Shown: positions 1 to 6,401 of the stretch, piece by piece
How positions within the stretch are numbered: position 1 is the stretch's first letter
Layout: each line of letters begins with the position of its first letter
NCBI GenBank assembly: GCA_008501545.1
Contig: QQUM01000019.1
Span: 1 to 10,328 of the forward strand
DNA: 10,328 nucleotides
Direction of reading: 5' to 3'
Source of the DNA: Calditrichota bacterium
Lineage (GTDB): Bacteria; Zhuqueibacterota; Zhuqueibacteria; Zhuqueibacterales; Geothermadaptataceae
Notes under the pieces: generated by a model
Seen by the model: the letters and a program-made list of their open reading frames with translations, nothing else
What the model was told of the DNA's origin: nothing
Databases searched by the model: none
Made by a program: the position numbers and the translations under genes

Positions 1-1
1 C

Positions 2-487
2 ATCTCACTCGCAAAACTTATCGATAATTATGAGTTTCGCCAGGACTTGCTCTATCGCATCAACACCGTTGAAATCAACTTGCCCCCTTTGCGGGAACGA
101 CAAGAGGACATTCCGGCGCTCATCGATTATTACCTGCAAAAGTATGCGCACAAATACCATAAAAATGTACGCGGCATTTCAGCGAACACATTGAGCAAAC
201 TGCAAAAATACGCATGGCCGGGCAATATTCGTGAACTGCAACACGCCGTTGAACGTGCCGTCATTATGGCTGATCAGGAAATGCTGCATCCGGAGGATTT
301 TAATTTTAATATGCAGACGTTCACGGCAAGCGGATTGCACTTTGATAAATACAACCTGGAAACTGTTGAAAAAGTCATCATCCAAAAAGCGATGCAGAAG
401 CATAAGGGCAACATAACCCACGCAGCAGATGAACTTGGTTTGACCCGGGCAGCCCTGTATCGCCGTTTGGAAAAACATAATTTATAA
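2..487 (+). CDS. Sigma-54-dependent NtrC-family response regulator, C-terminal part (5' end outside window)
   Basis: This is the end of an activator that binds enhancer DNA and uses ATP hydrolysis to open promoters held by sigma-54 RNA polymerase. The frame is open from base 2, giving 161 visible residues, so the receiver domain and the Walker A and GAFTGA regions lie upstream of the window. The visible start carries the conserved end of the AAA+ core (FRQDLLYRIN, then PPLRERQEDI), followed by the sensor II segment WPGNIRELQHAVERA. The last 35 or so residues are a Fis-type helix-turn-helix (GNITHAADELGLTRAALYRRL) that would bind the enhancer. The histidine kinase gene starts 61 bases downstream on the same strand, so the two probably form an operon and a cognate pair. 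The family call is firm. The target genes are unknown, and the receiver domain is assumed, not seen. Confidence 0.95.
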   Translation: MSLAKLIDNYEFRQDLLYRINTVEINLPPLRERQEDIPALIDYYLQKYAHKYHKNVRGISANTLSKLQKYAWPGNIRELQHAVERAVIMADQEMLHPEDFNFNMQTFTASGLHFDKYNLETVEKVIIQKAMQKHKGNITHAADELGLTRAALYRRLEKHNL

Positions 488-548
488 AAAAAGAACGCGC
501 CAGGCTGCTTTTACAAAAATATTATCCCGGAAAACGAAAGATGATTTA

Positions 549-1892
549 ATGAAATACCTTAAATCGTACCGTTCCCAACTCATATTACGGTTTCTCCTTC
601 TCTTTTTTTCGATGTTCACCATGAGCTATTTCATCGTGGCGAAGATGATACCCATGCTGACGGTCCTTGTCGGATTGTTAATTTTATGGCAGGTCGTGTC
701 ACTATTTCGAGTAATGGAACAGACAAATCGCGAACTGGCACGCTTTATCGAAGCGACGCAAAACGCGGATTTTACCCAAACTTTTTCCCGCAAATATTCC
801 AACAAAAGCTACGCTGCCTTGCACAAAACACTTGTCGATATCATGGCAAAGTTTAAAAATTTGCGAACAGAGAAGGAAGCCCAGTATCGCTATTTGCAAA
901 CGGTCATTCAACATCTTGGCATCGGCATTCTCGCATTTGCAAACGATGGCGCGATCGAGCTTATCAATAAAGCAGCAAAGCGGCTGCTCAACCTCACACA
1001 TTTACGGCACCTCCACTCGTTGAAAGATTCTCATTTCGATTTTTACGAAACGCTCCAGCACATCAAACGCGGCGAAAAACGGCTGGTAAAATTCACTTAC
1101 AATGACAATGTGTCCCAAATTATTGTCCACGCGACGGACTTCATTATTGCAGGAAAGGCGCTCAAGCTGGTAACACTGCAGGATATTCAGGGCGAGCTCG
1201 ATGAAAAGGAAATGGAAGCCTGGCAAAATTTAATTCGCGTCCTCACCCACGAAATCATGAACTCCATTACGCCGATTTCATCACTCGCCGCAACCGCTTC
1301 GAGTCTGGTCAGCTCAGAATCCAAAACAACAATTCCCGCTGACCACATCGAAGACGTTCAGCAAGCACTGGTCACAATCCAGAAACGCAGCGATGCCCTG
1401 ATGAATTTCGTCGATAAATACCGCAGTTTGACTCGAATTCCACGGCCGCAATTTCAGATTATTCCTGTCGCAACACTCTTTAACGAAATCGAAAACTTAT
1501 ACAATGATGCCTTTGCCACAGAAAATATAAATCTCATCACACGCATTGAACCAAGCCGGTTGGAGGTCACAGCAGATCCGGAACTTGTGGAACAAGTGCT
1601 TATCAATCTCACAGTGAATGCACGGCAGGCAGTCCTGGGACGGGCAAAGGCACAGGTAGAATTATACGGTTTTCTGGGGGACCGGGGGCATGTTATTATC
1701 GAGGTTTCGGATAATGGATCCGGTATAGACGGGGAAAATCTGGAAAAAATTTTCATTCCGTTTTTCACGACCAAAAAAACAGGCAGCGGCATTGGATTGA
1801 GTTTGTGCCGCCAGATTATGCGGCTGCATGGCGGTGCTGTCTCAGTGCATTCAGAACCCAATATCCGCACTACCTTCCGTTTGCGATTTTAA
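549..1892 (+). CDS. Membrane sensor histidine kinase, NtrB/NtrY-like
   Basis: This 447-residue sensor kinase probably phosphorylates the NtrC-type regulator encoded just upstream. Residues 9-54 form two closely spaced hydrophobic membrane segments with almost no periplasmic loop, so the signal is likely sensed in the membrane or cytoplasm. A linker and a PAS-like region (about 115-212) follow. The H-box is LTHEIMNSITPI with His234 as the phosphoacceptor. The ATPase domain has the N-box NLTVNARQAV (Asn357), G1 DNGSGI (388-393), the F-box FIPFFTTKK and G2 GSGIGLSL (412-419), so all catalytic motifs are intact. The protein ends shortly after G2, as usual, and has no fused receiver. The ATG at 549 has only a weak purine-rich ribosome site (GAAAG, about 8 bases upstream). 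The H-box differs from the usual HExRNPL, a variant I recall from FCB-group kinases. The input signal cannot be read from the sequence. Confidence 0.95.
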   Translation: MKYLKSYRSQLILRFLLLFFSMFTMSYFIVAKMIPMLTVLVGLLILWQVVSLFRVMEQTNRELARFIEATQNADFTQTFSRKYSNKSYAALHKTLVDIMAKFKNLRTEKEAQYRYLQTVIQHLGIGILAFANDGAIELINKAAKRLLNLTHLRHLHSLKDSHFDFYETLQHIKRGEKRLVKFTYNDNVSQIIVHATDFIIAGKALKLVTLQDIQGELDEKEMEAWQNLIRVLTHEIMNSITPISSLAATASSLVSSESKTTIPADHIEDVQQALVTIQKRSDALMNFVDKYRSLTRIPRPQFQIIPVATLFNEIENLYNDAFATENINLITRIEPSRLEVTADPELVEQVLINLTVNARQAVLGRAKAQVELYGFLGDRGHVIIEVSDNGSGIDGENLEKIFIPFFTTKKTGSGIGLSLCRQIMRLHGGAVSVHSEPNIRTTFRLRF

Positions 1893-1983
1893 TTCGGATT
1901 ATTCAAAACAGCCATCAGGAATAGCGATACGGCTGCCTGGTAAACTTTCTTTTGCATCAAAGGGCAAAGGCCAGTATATTATT

Positions 1984-1999
1984 TGGCCAGGCGTACGCA
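1984..1999 (+). promoter_or_regulatory. Candidate sigma-54 (-24/-12) promoter
   Basis: The sequence TGGCCAGGCGTACGCA has GG and GC exactly 10 bases apart, the invariant spacing of sigma-54 promoters. It matches TGGC and GCA of the consensus TGGCACG-N4-TTGCA but lacks the TT before GC. It lies in the 201-base gap between the kinase and aminotransferase genes, about 95 bases before the aminotransferase start. Location after an NtrC-type operon makes it plausible, but such matches also arise by chance. The rest of this gap (1893-2093) shows no convincing gene. Confidence 0.2.
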
Positions 2000-2093
2000 A
2001 TCCGGCCGGACAGCTTCAGACAAGCTTCAAAGTCACGACTTATTTGTTCAATTTATCTTCGATCGAACGCATGTAAAAATGAGGTAGAATTTC

Positions 2094-3563
2094 ATGTCTG
2101 CGTTAGAAAACTACTTTGCCGATTATCGTAACAACACCATTGGAGCGAATTTCAATCATCAATTTCCATCGGGTAGCAAGGCAATCGTTTATGCTGACTG
2201 GGCAGCGAGCGGCCGGCTTTACCGCCCAATCGAAGAATTTATAATCAATAAAATAGGCCCTTACGTCGCCAACACGCATACAGAAACCACACTGACCGGC
2301 ACCGTGATGACCGATGCTTACCACCAGGCGCACCATATCATCAAAAAACATGTCAATGCCAGCAAAGAAGATGTGCTGCTTTTTGCCGGATTCGGTATGA
2401 CAACCGTTATCAATAAATTTCAACGCATTCTCGGTTTGCGCGTACCGGAGAAATACCAGGACTGCATTTCTGTGCAAGAAAACAAACGCCCGCTGGTTAT
2501 CATCACCCATATGGAGCACCACAGCAACCAGACCACATGGGAGGAATGCCTGTGCGATGTGGCCATCATCAACCGCAAAGAAGACGGTCTCCCCGATCTC
2601 GAACATCTTCGTCAAATTTTACAGGAAAATAAAAAGCGGGAATTGCTGATCGGTTCATTTTCGGGTTGTTCGAATGTGACGGGTATTATCACACCTTACC
2701 ACGAAATGGCGGCGATTATGCATGAATTCGGTGGTTATTGCTTCGTCGATTTTTCAGCTTCTGCAGCCTATTTAGATATTGATATGCATCCGGAAGATGA
2801 GTCACAGCGACTGGATGCTATTTTCTTTTCTCCTCACAAATTCCTGGGTGGCCCAGGTTCATCCGGCGTCATTCTTTTCCACAAAGAGCTGTATCAAAAT
2901 AAAGTGCCGGATCACCCGGGCGGTGGCACAGTTCTATGGACGAATCCCTGGGGCGGCCACAGATTTTATGAAGATATTGAACTTCGGGAAGATGGCGGGA
3001 CGCCGGGATTTCTACAGGCGATTAAAGCCGCGCTGGCGATTTTGCTTAAAGAGAAAATGGGTATAAAAAACATAGTTGAGCGTGAGCATGAGTTAAAAAC
3101 TTTGTTATTAACGAATATGCGTAAAAATTCATTTATCCAGATTCTCGAAGGGCAACAGGAAAACCGACTGGGCTACATTTCCTTTTATTCAATAAACCTG
3201 CATTATAATCTGTTCGTAAAATTGCTCAACGATAAATTCGGCATTCAGGCCCGTGGCGGTTGTTCCTGTGCCGGCACATACGGGCATATTCTACTCGAAG
3301 TGGACTTGGAAACCTCAAAAAACATCACTGATAAAATAGACCACGGTGACTTAACAGACAAGCCGGGTTGGGTTCGCATTTCCATTCATCCAACAATGAC
3401 GGATGCAGAAATCATGCATATTGTGGATGGTATCAATCAAACTCTCGAGAATTACCACAGATGGCAAACGGAATATGATTTCGATTGCAAAACAGCCGAA
3501 TTCTGGAAAAAGGGAGACAGCAAGTTTATGATCAGCTTGCAGGAAGGCTTCATTCCTGTTTAG
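2094..3563 (+). CDS. Class V aminotransferase / cysteine-desulfurase-like PLP enzyme
   Basis: This is a 489-residue fold-type I PLP enzyme related to the SufS/CsdA cysteine desulfurases, which take sulfur from cysteine as an enzyme persulfide. Visible landmarks are EHHSN (141-145, near the cofactor ring), Asp219 in FVDFSAS (pyridine-nitrogen ligand), SPHK with the Schiff-base Lys249, then GGPGSSG, and RGGCSCAGTYGH (387-398). By alignment with the RxGHHC motif of SufS, Cys392 matches the catalytic cysteine; Cys390 is extra. The protein is longer than SufS (about 406 residues), with inserts around 400-425 and a C-terminal tail. No SufBCD, SufE or IscU gene is adjacent, so a role in Fe-S assembly is not supported by context and another class V reaction is possible. 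The ATG at 2094 follows GAGG at 2081-2084, a good ribosome site. Superfamily certain, substrate unknown. Confidence 0.92.
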   Translation: MSALENYFADYRNNTIGANFNHQFPSGSKAIVYADWAASGRLYRPIEEFIINKIGPYVANTHTETTLTGTVMTDAYHQAHHIIKKHVNASKEDVLLFAGFGMTTVINKFQRILGLRVPEKYQDCISVQENKRPLVIITHMEHHSNQTTWEECLCDVAIINRKEDGLPDLEHLRQILQENKKRELLIGSFSGCSNVTGIITPYHEMAAIMHEFGGYCFVDFSASAAYLDIDMHPEDESQRLDAIFFSPHKFLGGPGSSGVILFHKELYQNKVPDHPGGGTVLWTNPWGGHRFYEDIELREDGGTPGFLQAIKAALAILLKEKMGIKNIVEREHELKTLLLTNMRKNSFIQILEGQQENRLGYISFYSINLHYNLFVKLLNDKFGIQARGGCSCAGTYGHILLEVDLETSKNITDKIDHGDLTDKPGWVRISIHPTMTDAEIMHIVDGINQTLENYHRWQTEYDFDCKTAEFWKKGDSKFMISLQEGFIPV

Positions 3564-3624
3564 CGTACATGCTTATGTTTCATCAGAATTTTCTTCCAAT
3601 ATTATGCAATTGAAAGGGGCAAAC

Positions 3625-4026
3625 TCACCTAAATTTACAACTATCTTTTTTACCGAAAATCGTGTATCGGTATCGGGCGACCAGATCATAGAGAAGATCA
3701 CGAAATGATTTAGGGAGCAAACGAAAGATGGCTAATAATTGCCACATACCACCAAGCATAGTAGCGATTTCAAGTATCGCATCACTTTTCAAATATACCT
3801 GCCCATTTATTATGAGCACCACCGTATCGAGATCAAAGAGTGAATCTTCGAGTTCATATTTCTCTTTTTCTGCGTCCGAAAATTCCTGAATAGGGATGAA
3901 TTCAAAAGTAGATTTTCGGTCGTATTTCCGAATGATGTGAACTGTTCCTGAGCATAAGTTGCAGATACCATCGAACAGAATGAGTGGTTTATTTGTCATG
4001 GATGGCTTTTTGGCTGGTTTTGACAT
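3625..4026 (-). CDS. DCC-family thiol-disulfide oxidoreductase-like protein (DUF393, YuxK-like)
   Basis: This small 133-residue protein belongs to the DUF393/DCC family, named for the conserved Asp and two Cys near the N-terminus. Here the motif is FDGICNLC, with Asp19, Cys22 and Cys25. The CxxC pair is thioredoxin-like, and family members are predicted, mostly without biochemical proof, to be thiol-disulfide oxidoreductases. The central YRYT and FRLLP wording and the length agree with the family. There is no signal peptide, so it is probably cytoplasmic. The ATG at 4026 is preferred because the internal Met10 has no ribosome site; the upstream signal (ACAGAAG) is modest. It lies downstream of sodB on the same strand, separated by a likely terminator, so it may have its own promoter. 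Its end faces the aminotransferase gene 61 bases away, and I see no strong terminator there. Confidence 0.9.
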   Translation of the reverse strand: MSKPAKKPSMTNKPLILFDGICNLCSGTVHIIRKYDRKSTFEFIPIQEFSDAEKEKYELEDSLFDLDTVVLIINGQVYLKSDAILEIATMLGGMWQLLAIFRLLPKSFRDLLYDLVARYRYTIFGKKDSCKFR

Positions 4027-4088
4027 TGCTTCTGTCTAATTGCGGGGAATAACTGGTTTGCATCATACGATACGGAATCCATTCATGC

Positions 4089-4129
4089 TGATAATACAAA
4101 GTCGCCGAACCCGAATTGAGCCCGGCGAC
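4089..4129 (-). terminator. Likely rho-independent terminator of sodB
   Basis: Read on the minus strand, 44 bases after the sodB stop, there is a perfect 7-bp stem (GTCGCCG at 4123-4129 with CGGCGAC at 4101-4107). It can extend inward through four or five more pairs, including G-U wobbles, to an AATTC loop. The stem is followed by TTTGTATTAT, a short interrupted T tract. The hairpin is strong but the T run is poor, so termination may be incomplete and some read-through into the DCC gene is possible. On the plus strand it is not followed by T residues. Confidence 0.55.
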
Positions 4130-4172
4130 ATTGCAATTCAACCCAAAATGAACCGTTAATGATTCAACAGCA

Positions 4173-4763
4173 TTATAGTTGAGAATTCACAAAATCCCAG
4201 TTAATGAGTTTATCGGTGAAGATGCCGAGGTAATCCGGGCGACGATTTTGGTAATCGAGGTAATAGGCATGTTCCCAGACATCGACTGTGAGCAAAGGTT
4301 TCTGACCATGCACGATTGGTGTATCGGCATTTGCAGTTTTTGTAATTTGCAATTTATCGCCATCGAGTACGAGCCATGCCCAGCCACTGCCAAACTGTGT
4401 TGCGCCGGCAGTTTTAAACGCTTCAATAAATTTCTCATAGCTGCCAAAGTCAGCATCGATGCGCTTCGCTATTTCACCAGCTGGTTTTCCACCACCACTG
4501 CCTTCAAGGCAATTCCAATAAAATGAATGGTTCCAAACCTGCGCTGAATTATTAAACAATCCACCAAGCGATGAATCGCCAGCTGCTTTTTTCATGATGT
4601 CTTCAAGTGAAGCATTATCGAGGTCGGTGCCTGCAATAAGTTTATTTGTGTTGGTTACATAAGCGTTGTGATGCTTTTCGTAGTGAAACGATAAAGTTTT
4701 CTCACTTATGTGCGGTTCAAGTGCATTCTTTGGAAAAGGGAGATCTGGAAGTACGATGGACAT
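4173..4763 (-). CDS. sodB: Superoxide dismutase, iron type
   Basis: This cytoplasmic enzyme converts superoxide to oxygen and hydrogen peroxide. The 196-residue protein aligns along its whole length with E. coli SodB. All four metal ligands are present: His27, His79 (NHSFYWNCL), Asp161 and His165 (DVWEHAYYLDYQNRRPDY). Gln75 in FNNSAQVWNH, together with Ala146 rather than Gln in TANADTP, is the arrangement of Fe enzymes, in which the active-site glutamine comes from the first domain, rather than of Mn enzymes. A cambialistic enzyme cannot be excluded. The frame extends 12 residues upstream to another ATG at 4799, but the ATG at 4763 is chosen because it has AGGAGG five bases before it and gives the family's normal start (MSIVLPDLPF). 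Upstream lies a 201-base gap that should contain its promoter. No Fur-like operator was recognised. Confidence 0.97.
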   Translation of the reverse strand: MSIVLPDLPFPKNALEPHISEKTLSFHYEKHHNAYVTNTNKLIAGTDLDNASLEDIMKKAAGDSSLGGLFNNSAQVWNHSFYWNCLEGSGGGKPAGEIAKRIDADFGSYEKFIEAFKTAGATQFGSGWAWLVLDGDKLQITKTANADTPIVHGQKPLLTVDVWEHAYYLDYQNRRPDYLGIFTDKLINWDFVNSQL

Positions 4764-4768
4764 AACAT

Positions 4769-4774
4769 CCTCCT
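4769..4774 (-). promoter_or_regulatory. Strong Shine-Dalgarno sequence that sets the sodB start
   Basis: AGGAGG on the minus strand, five bases before the ATG at 4763. It is the best ribosome site in the window and argues for the 196-residue SodB rather than a 208-residue form starting at 4799. Confidence 0.9.
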
Positions 4775-4793
4775 GAGGTTTAAATTGAGAGTT

Positions 4794-4952
4794 ATGCATA
4801 CCATTTTGCAGGATAATTCACAAAAAATCTATCCCGGATATGCAGAGGATCCGTTTATTTTATTCCCAGACCGAAAGTTTTTGCTCTATCGCGCGTACAA
4901 TGAAAATCAAATTTACAGGAAGCACTACGAAACGCTTTCCACAGCTGCCTAG
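4794..4952 (+). CDS. Doubtful small ORF (52 residues) antisense to the sodB leader
   Basis: This open frame fills most of the gap between sodB and the coiled-coil gene, running opposite to both. Its composition looks protein-like (MHTILQDNSQKIYPGYAEDP, then Tyr- and Arg-rich, six Tyr in 52 residues) and not like a shadow of another gene, since most of it overlaps nothing. Against it, the ATG has no properly spaced ribosome site, no family is recognised, and the region must also hold the sodB promoter. It could be a real small gene, a remnant or chance. Confidence 0.2.
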   Translation: MHTILQDNSQKIYPGYAEDPFILFPDRKFLLYRAYNENQIYRKHYETLSTAA

Positions 4953-4964
4953 GAAAGAATTACC

Positions 4965-6119
4965 TTAAGCTGTATGTGTTATGCCGTTTGTCCCAATCTC
5001 GCTTCCATGAGAATCAATTAATTCATTCCGCATAACTTCGGAAAAGGACGTTTCATTTAATTTATAAATAAAATTTATTAAAGGCAAACTTTTATAAGGT
5101 ATCCTGATGAGCGTGCCGGCGGGAAATTTCAGATGAAGGGAGTTTTCGAGATGCATACTGCGTTCTATTTTTAGTAATAACTGACCTTTATAATCAAGAA
5201 TATCAGCATCATATTTTTTGATGTCAAATTCTTGTAAAATTAATCCAAGGAATTCTGCAACAGGAGCTGTTTCTGCGGTTATATTTTTTGCAACAATGTC
5301 ATCCCATTTTTCTCGCGAGACCGGCAATAAAAGATAGTCTTCATTATCAACCTCAACTGTGTATAAAAACTCCTCGAAGGTCACGATCGTTCGGGGTTTC
5401 GTCCATTTTACGATGCCACCATACCGGGCATCAAGGTCATGATCAATCAAGGCAATTTCATTTGATATCTGCTTGCTGATCTCACCGGGACCAATTTGTT
5501 GCAATGCTTTTCGCCACTCGGTTCGGGTTTTCCACAGGTAGGCCAAATCGCGATCACCTGCACACGCCTTTCTAAAATTTTGCAGCAAGTGTTTGAAGCG
5601 TGCCCGCGTCCGATCGATTTTGCTGACTTTGGCAAGTTCGTGCGCAAAACGATCCGTATACTTCTCCCAAACAACGTTTTTTACAGAATCGTATTCCCGC
5701 AGCAGATTTGACCGGCATGAAATCAACGTCTCCACCAATGGTTCCGTTGCCTCAATATTCTCATATTCTGCGGAAATCACCTGTTCAGCTGCAGCTGTCT
5801 TTTCAACAAGCTCATCGATCTTTTTCCGAACCTGTTCAACAACTGCTTTGTTGCGGGCGACGTATGCCATCAGTTTCTTCTTTTCAAGTTCGATTTTAGT
5901 CAGTTTACGCCGGGCAAGTTTTAATCGTTTTGTCCTTTCGGAAATAGTTTTTTGCAGCGCCGTTTTTGTACTTACATTGTTGGCCAATTCTGCATTGATA
6001 CGATCTATTTTTCGTTGTGATCTTTGTTTCACTTCGAGCAAACGCGCCAACTGTTTATCGAGCATTTGCATTGAAGATGAATACTCCAGCGACAATTCGT
6101 CTATTTCATGCGCAATCAT
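4965..6119 (-). CDS. Orphan coiled-coil protein with C-terminal globular domain
   Basis: I do not recognise this 384-residue protein. Residues 12-125 are a charged, heptad-rich coiled coil (Lys, Arg, Glu and Leu, with runs such as KLARRKLTKIELEKKKL). A second helical section reaches about 225, with an Arg- and Trp-containing stretch around 180-205. Residues 240-355 look like a mixed alpha/beta domain with alternating hydrophobic strands (TIVTFEEFLYTVEV, YLLLPVSREKWDDI, LLLKIERSMHL, GTLIRIPYKSLPLINFIYKL). There is no signal peptide or membrane segment, so it is likely cytoplasmic. It starts at the first ATG of a frame that is open to about 6193, with a weak GAAAG ribosome site. Its upstream gap contains several inverted repeats. 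sodB follows it 201 bases downstream, too far to assume an operon. Coding status is well supported by composition; function is unknown. Confidence 0.85.
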   Translation of the reverse strand: MIAHEIDELSLEYSSSMQMLDKQLARLLEVKQRSQRKIDRINAELANNVSTKTALQKTISERTKRLKLARRKLTKIELEKKKLMAYVARNKAVVEQVRKKIDELVEKTAAAEQVISAEYENIEATEPLVETLISCRSNLLREYDSVKNVVWEKYTDRFAHELAKVSKIDRTRARFKHLLQNFRKACAGDRDLAYLWKTRTEWRKALQQIGPGEISKQISNEIALIDHDLDARYGGIVKWTKPRTIVTFEEFLYTVEVDNEDYLLLPVSREKWDDIVAKNITAETAPVAEFLGLILQEFDIKKYDADILDYKGQLLLKIERSMHLENSLHLKFPAGTLIRIPYKSLPLINFIYKLNETSFSEVMRNELIDSHGSEIGTNGITHTA

Positions 6120-6191
6120 GTGGCTATCTTTCGAGATGACTAAAAATGAGGACTCATGCCGTGTTGTACTACCTGTCTTCCAGGTTCTGCT

Positions 6192-6213
6192 ACAGCACTA
6201 TTTTATCTGCTGT
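6192..6213. repeat. Short inverted repeat upstream of the coiled-coil gene
   Basis: ACAGCA (6192-6197) and TGCTGT (6208-6213) are perfect inverted copies separated by ten A/T-rich bases. This could be an operator or a weak hairpin in the leader of the coiled-coil gene. It may be chance. Confidence 0.35.
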
Positions 6214-6252
6214 TGTTGAGTGAAACTTAATTGGAAAGCTCAGCACGGCATA

Positions 6253-6274
6253 CCGCCCGGCTCAAGTCGAGCGG
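6253..6274. repeat. GC-rich hairpin in the 6120-6401 gap
   Basis: CCGC (6253-6256) pairs with GCGG (6271-6274); after one C/A mismatch, CG pairs with CG, leaving an eight-base loop. Neither strand has a T run after it, so it is not a terminator. It is the second of three paired structures in this 282-base gap. Confidence 0.4.
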
Positions 6275-6324
6275 AAATTATTAGATATGCGTGGCTAAAA
6301 GATCAAATACCGACTATTGAAGGA

Positions 6325-6363
6325 TGTTGCAGACCACCGTGTATGCAACAGCAATCGGTGGTC
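6325..6363. repeat. Interlocked inverted repeats (pseudoknot or competing hairpins)
   Basis: Four arms occur in the order A-B-A'-B'. TGTTGCA (6325-6331) is the exact complement of TGCAACA (6344-6350), and GACCACCG (6332-6339) is the exact complement of CGGTGGTC (6356-6363). Arms A and B are directly adjacent, with 4- and 5-base spacers elsewhere. The two stems either exclude each other as simple hairpins or form an H-type pseudoknot, although the absence of a base between A and B would strain the full knot. No T tract follows on either strand. On the minus strand it lies between the SpoIID stop (about 40 bases upstream) and the coiled-coil start (about 205 bases downstream). The repeats are certain; their role is unknown. 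Confidence 0.6.
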
Positions 6364-6401
6364 CGCACAATGGGATTAAAATGAATTGAACCTATTCTGG
6401 A

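Noticed and set aside
1454..1870. Open frame of 138 codons on the minus strand inside the histidine kinase gene
   Set aside because: It is fully antisense to a gene with intact kinase motifs, and its residue mix is not protein-like.
1828..2076. Plus-strand frame running from the end of the kinase gene through the following gap
   Set aside because: The kinase ends normally in another frame, so this is not a frameshifted tail. The gap part has no ribosome site and no recognised domain.
2103..2615. Open frame of 170 codons on the minus strand inside the aminotransferase gene
   Set aside because: It is a shadow of a well-supported PLP enzyme on the plus strand, with no ribosome site or recognised domain.
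3575..3590. Small hairpin ACAT-GCTT-ATGT just after the aminotransferase stop as a terminator
   Set aside because: A 4-bp A/T-rich stem with no proper T tract is too weak to call.
4764..4799. Longer N-terminus for SodB from an ATG at 4799
   Set aside because: The ATG at 4763 has AGGAGG at the right distance and gives the standard family N-terminus; the extra 12 residues have no parallel in SodB.
5593..6219. Open frame of 208 codons on the plus strand opposite the coiled-coil gene
   Set aside because: It is Ser-, Phe- and Cys-rich, as expected from reading a Lys/Glu-rich coiled coil backwards; the minus-strand gene is far more protein-like.
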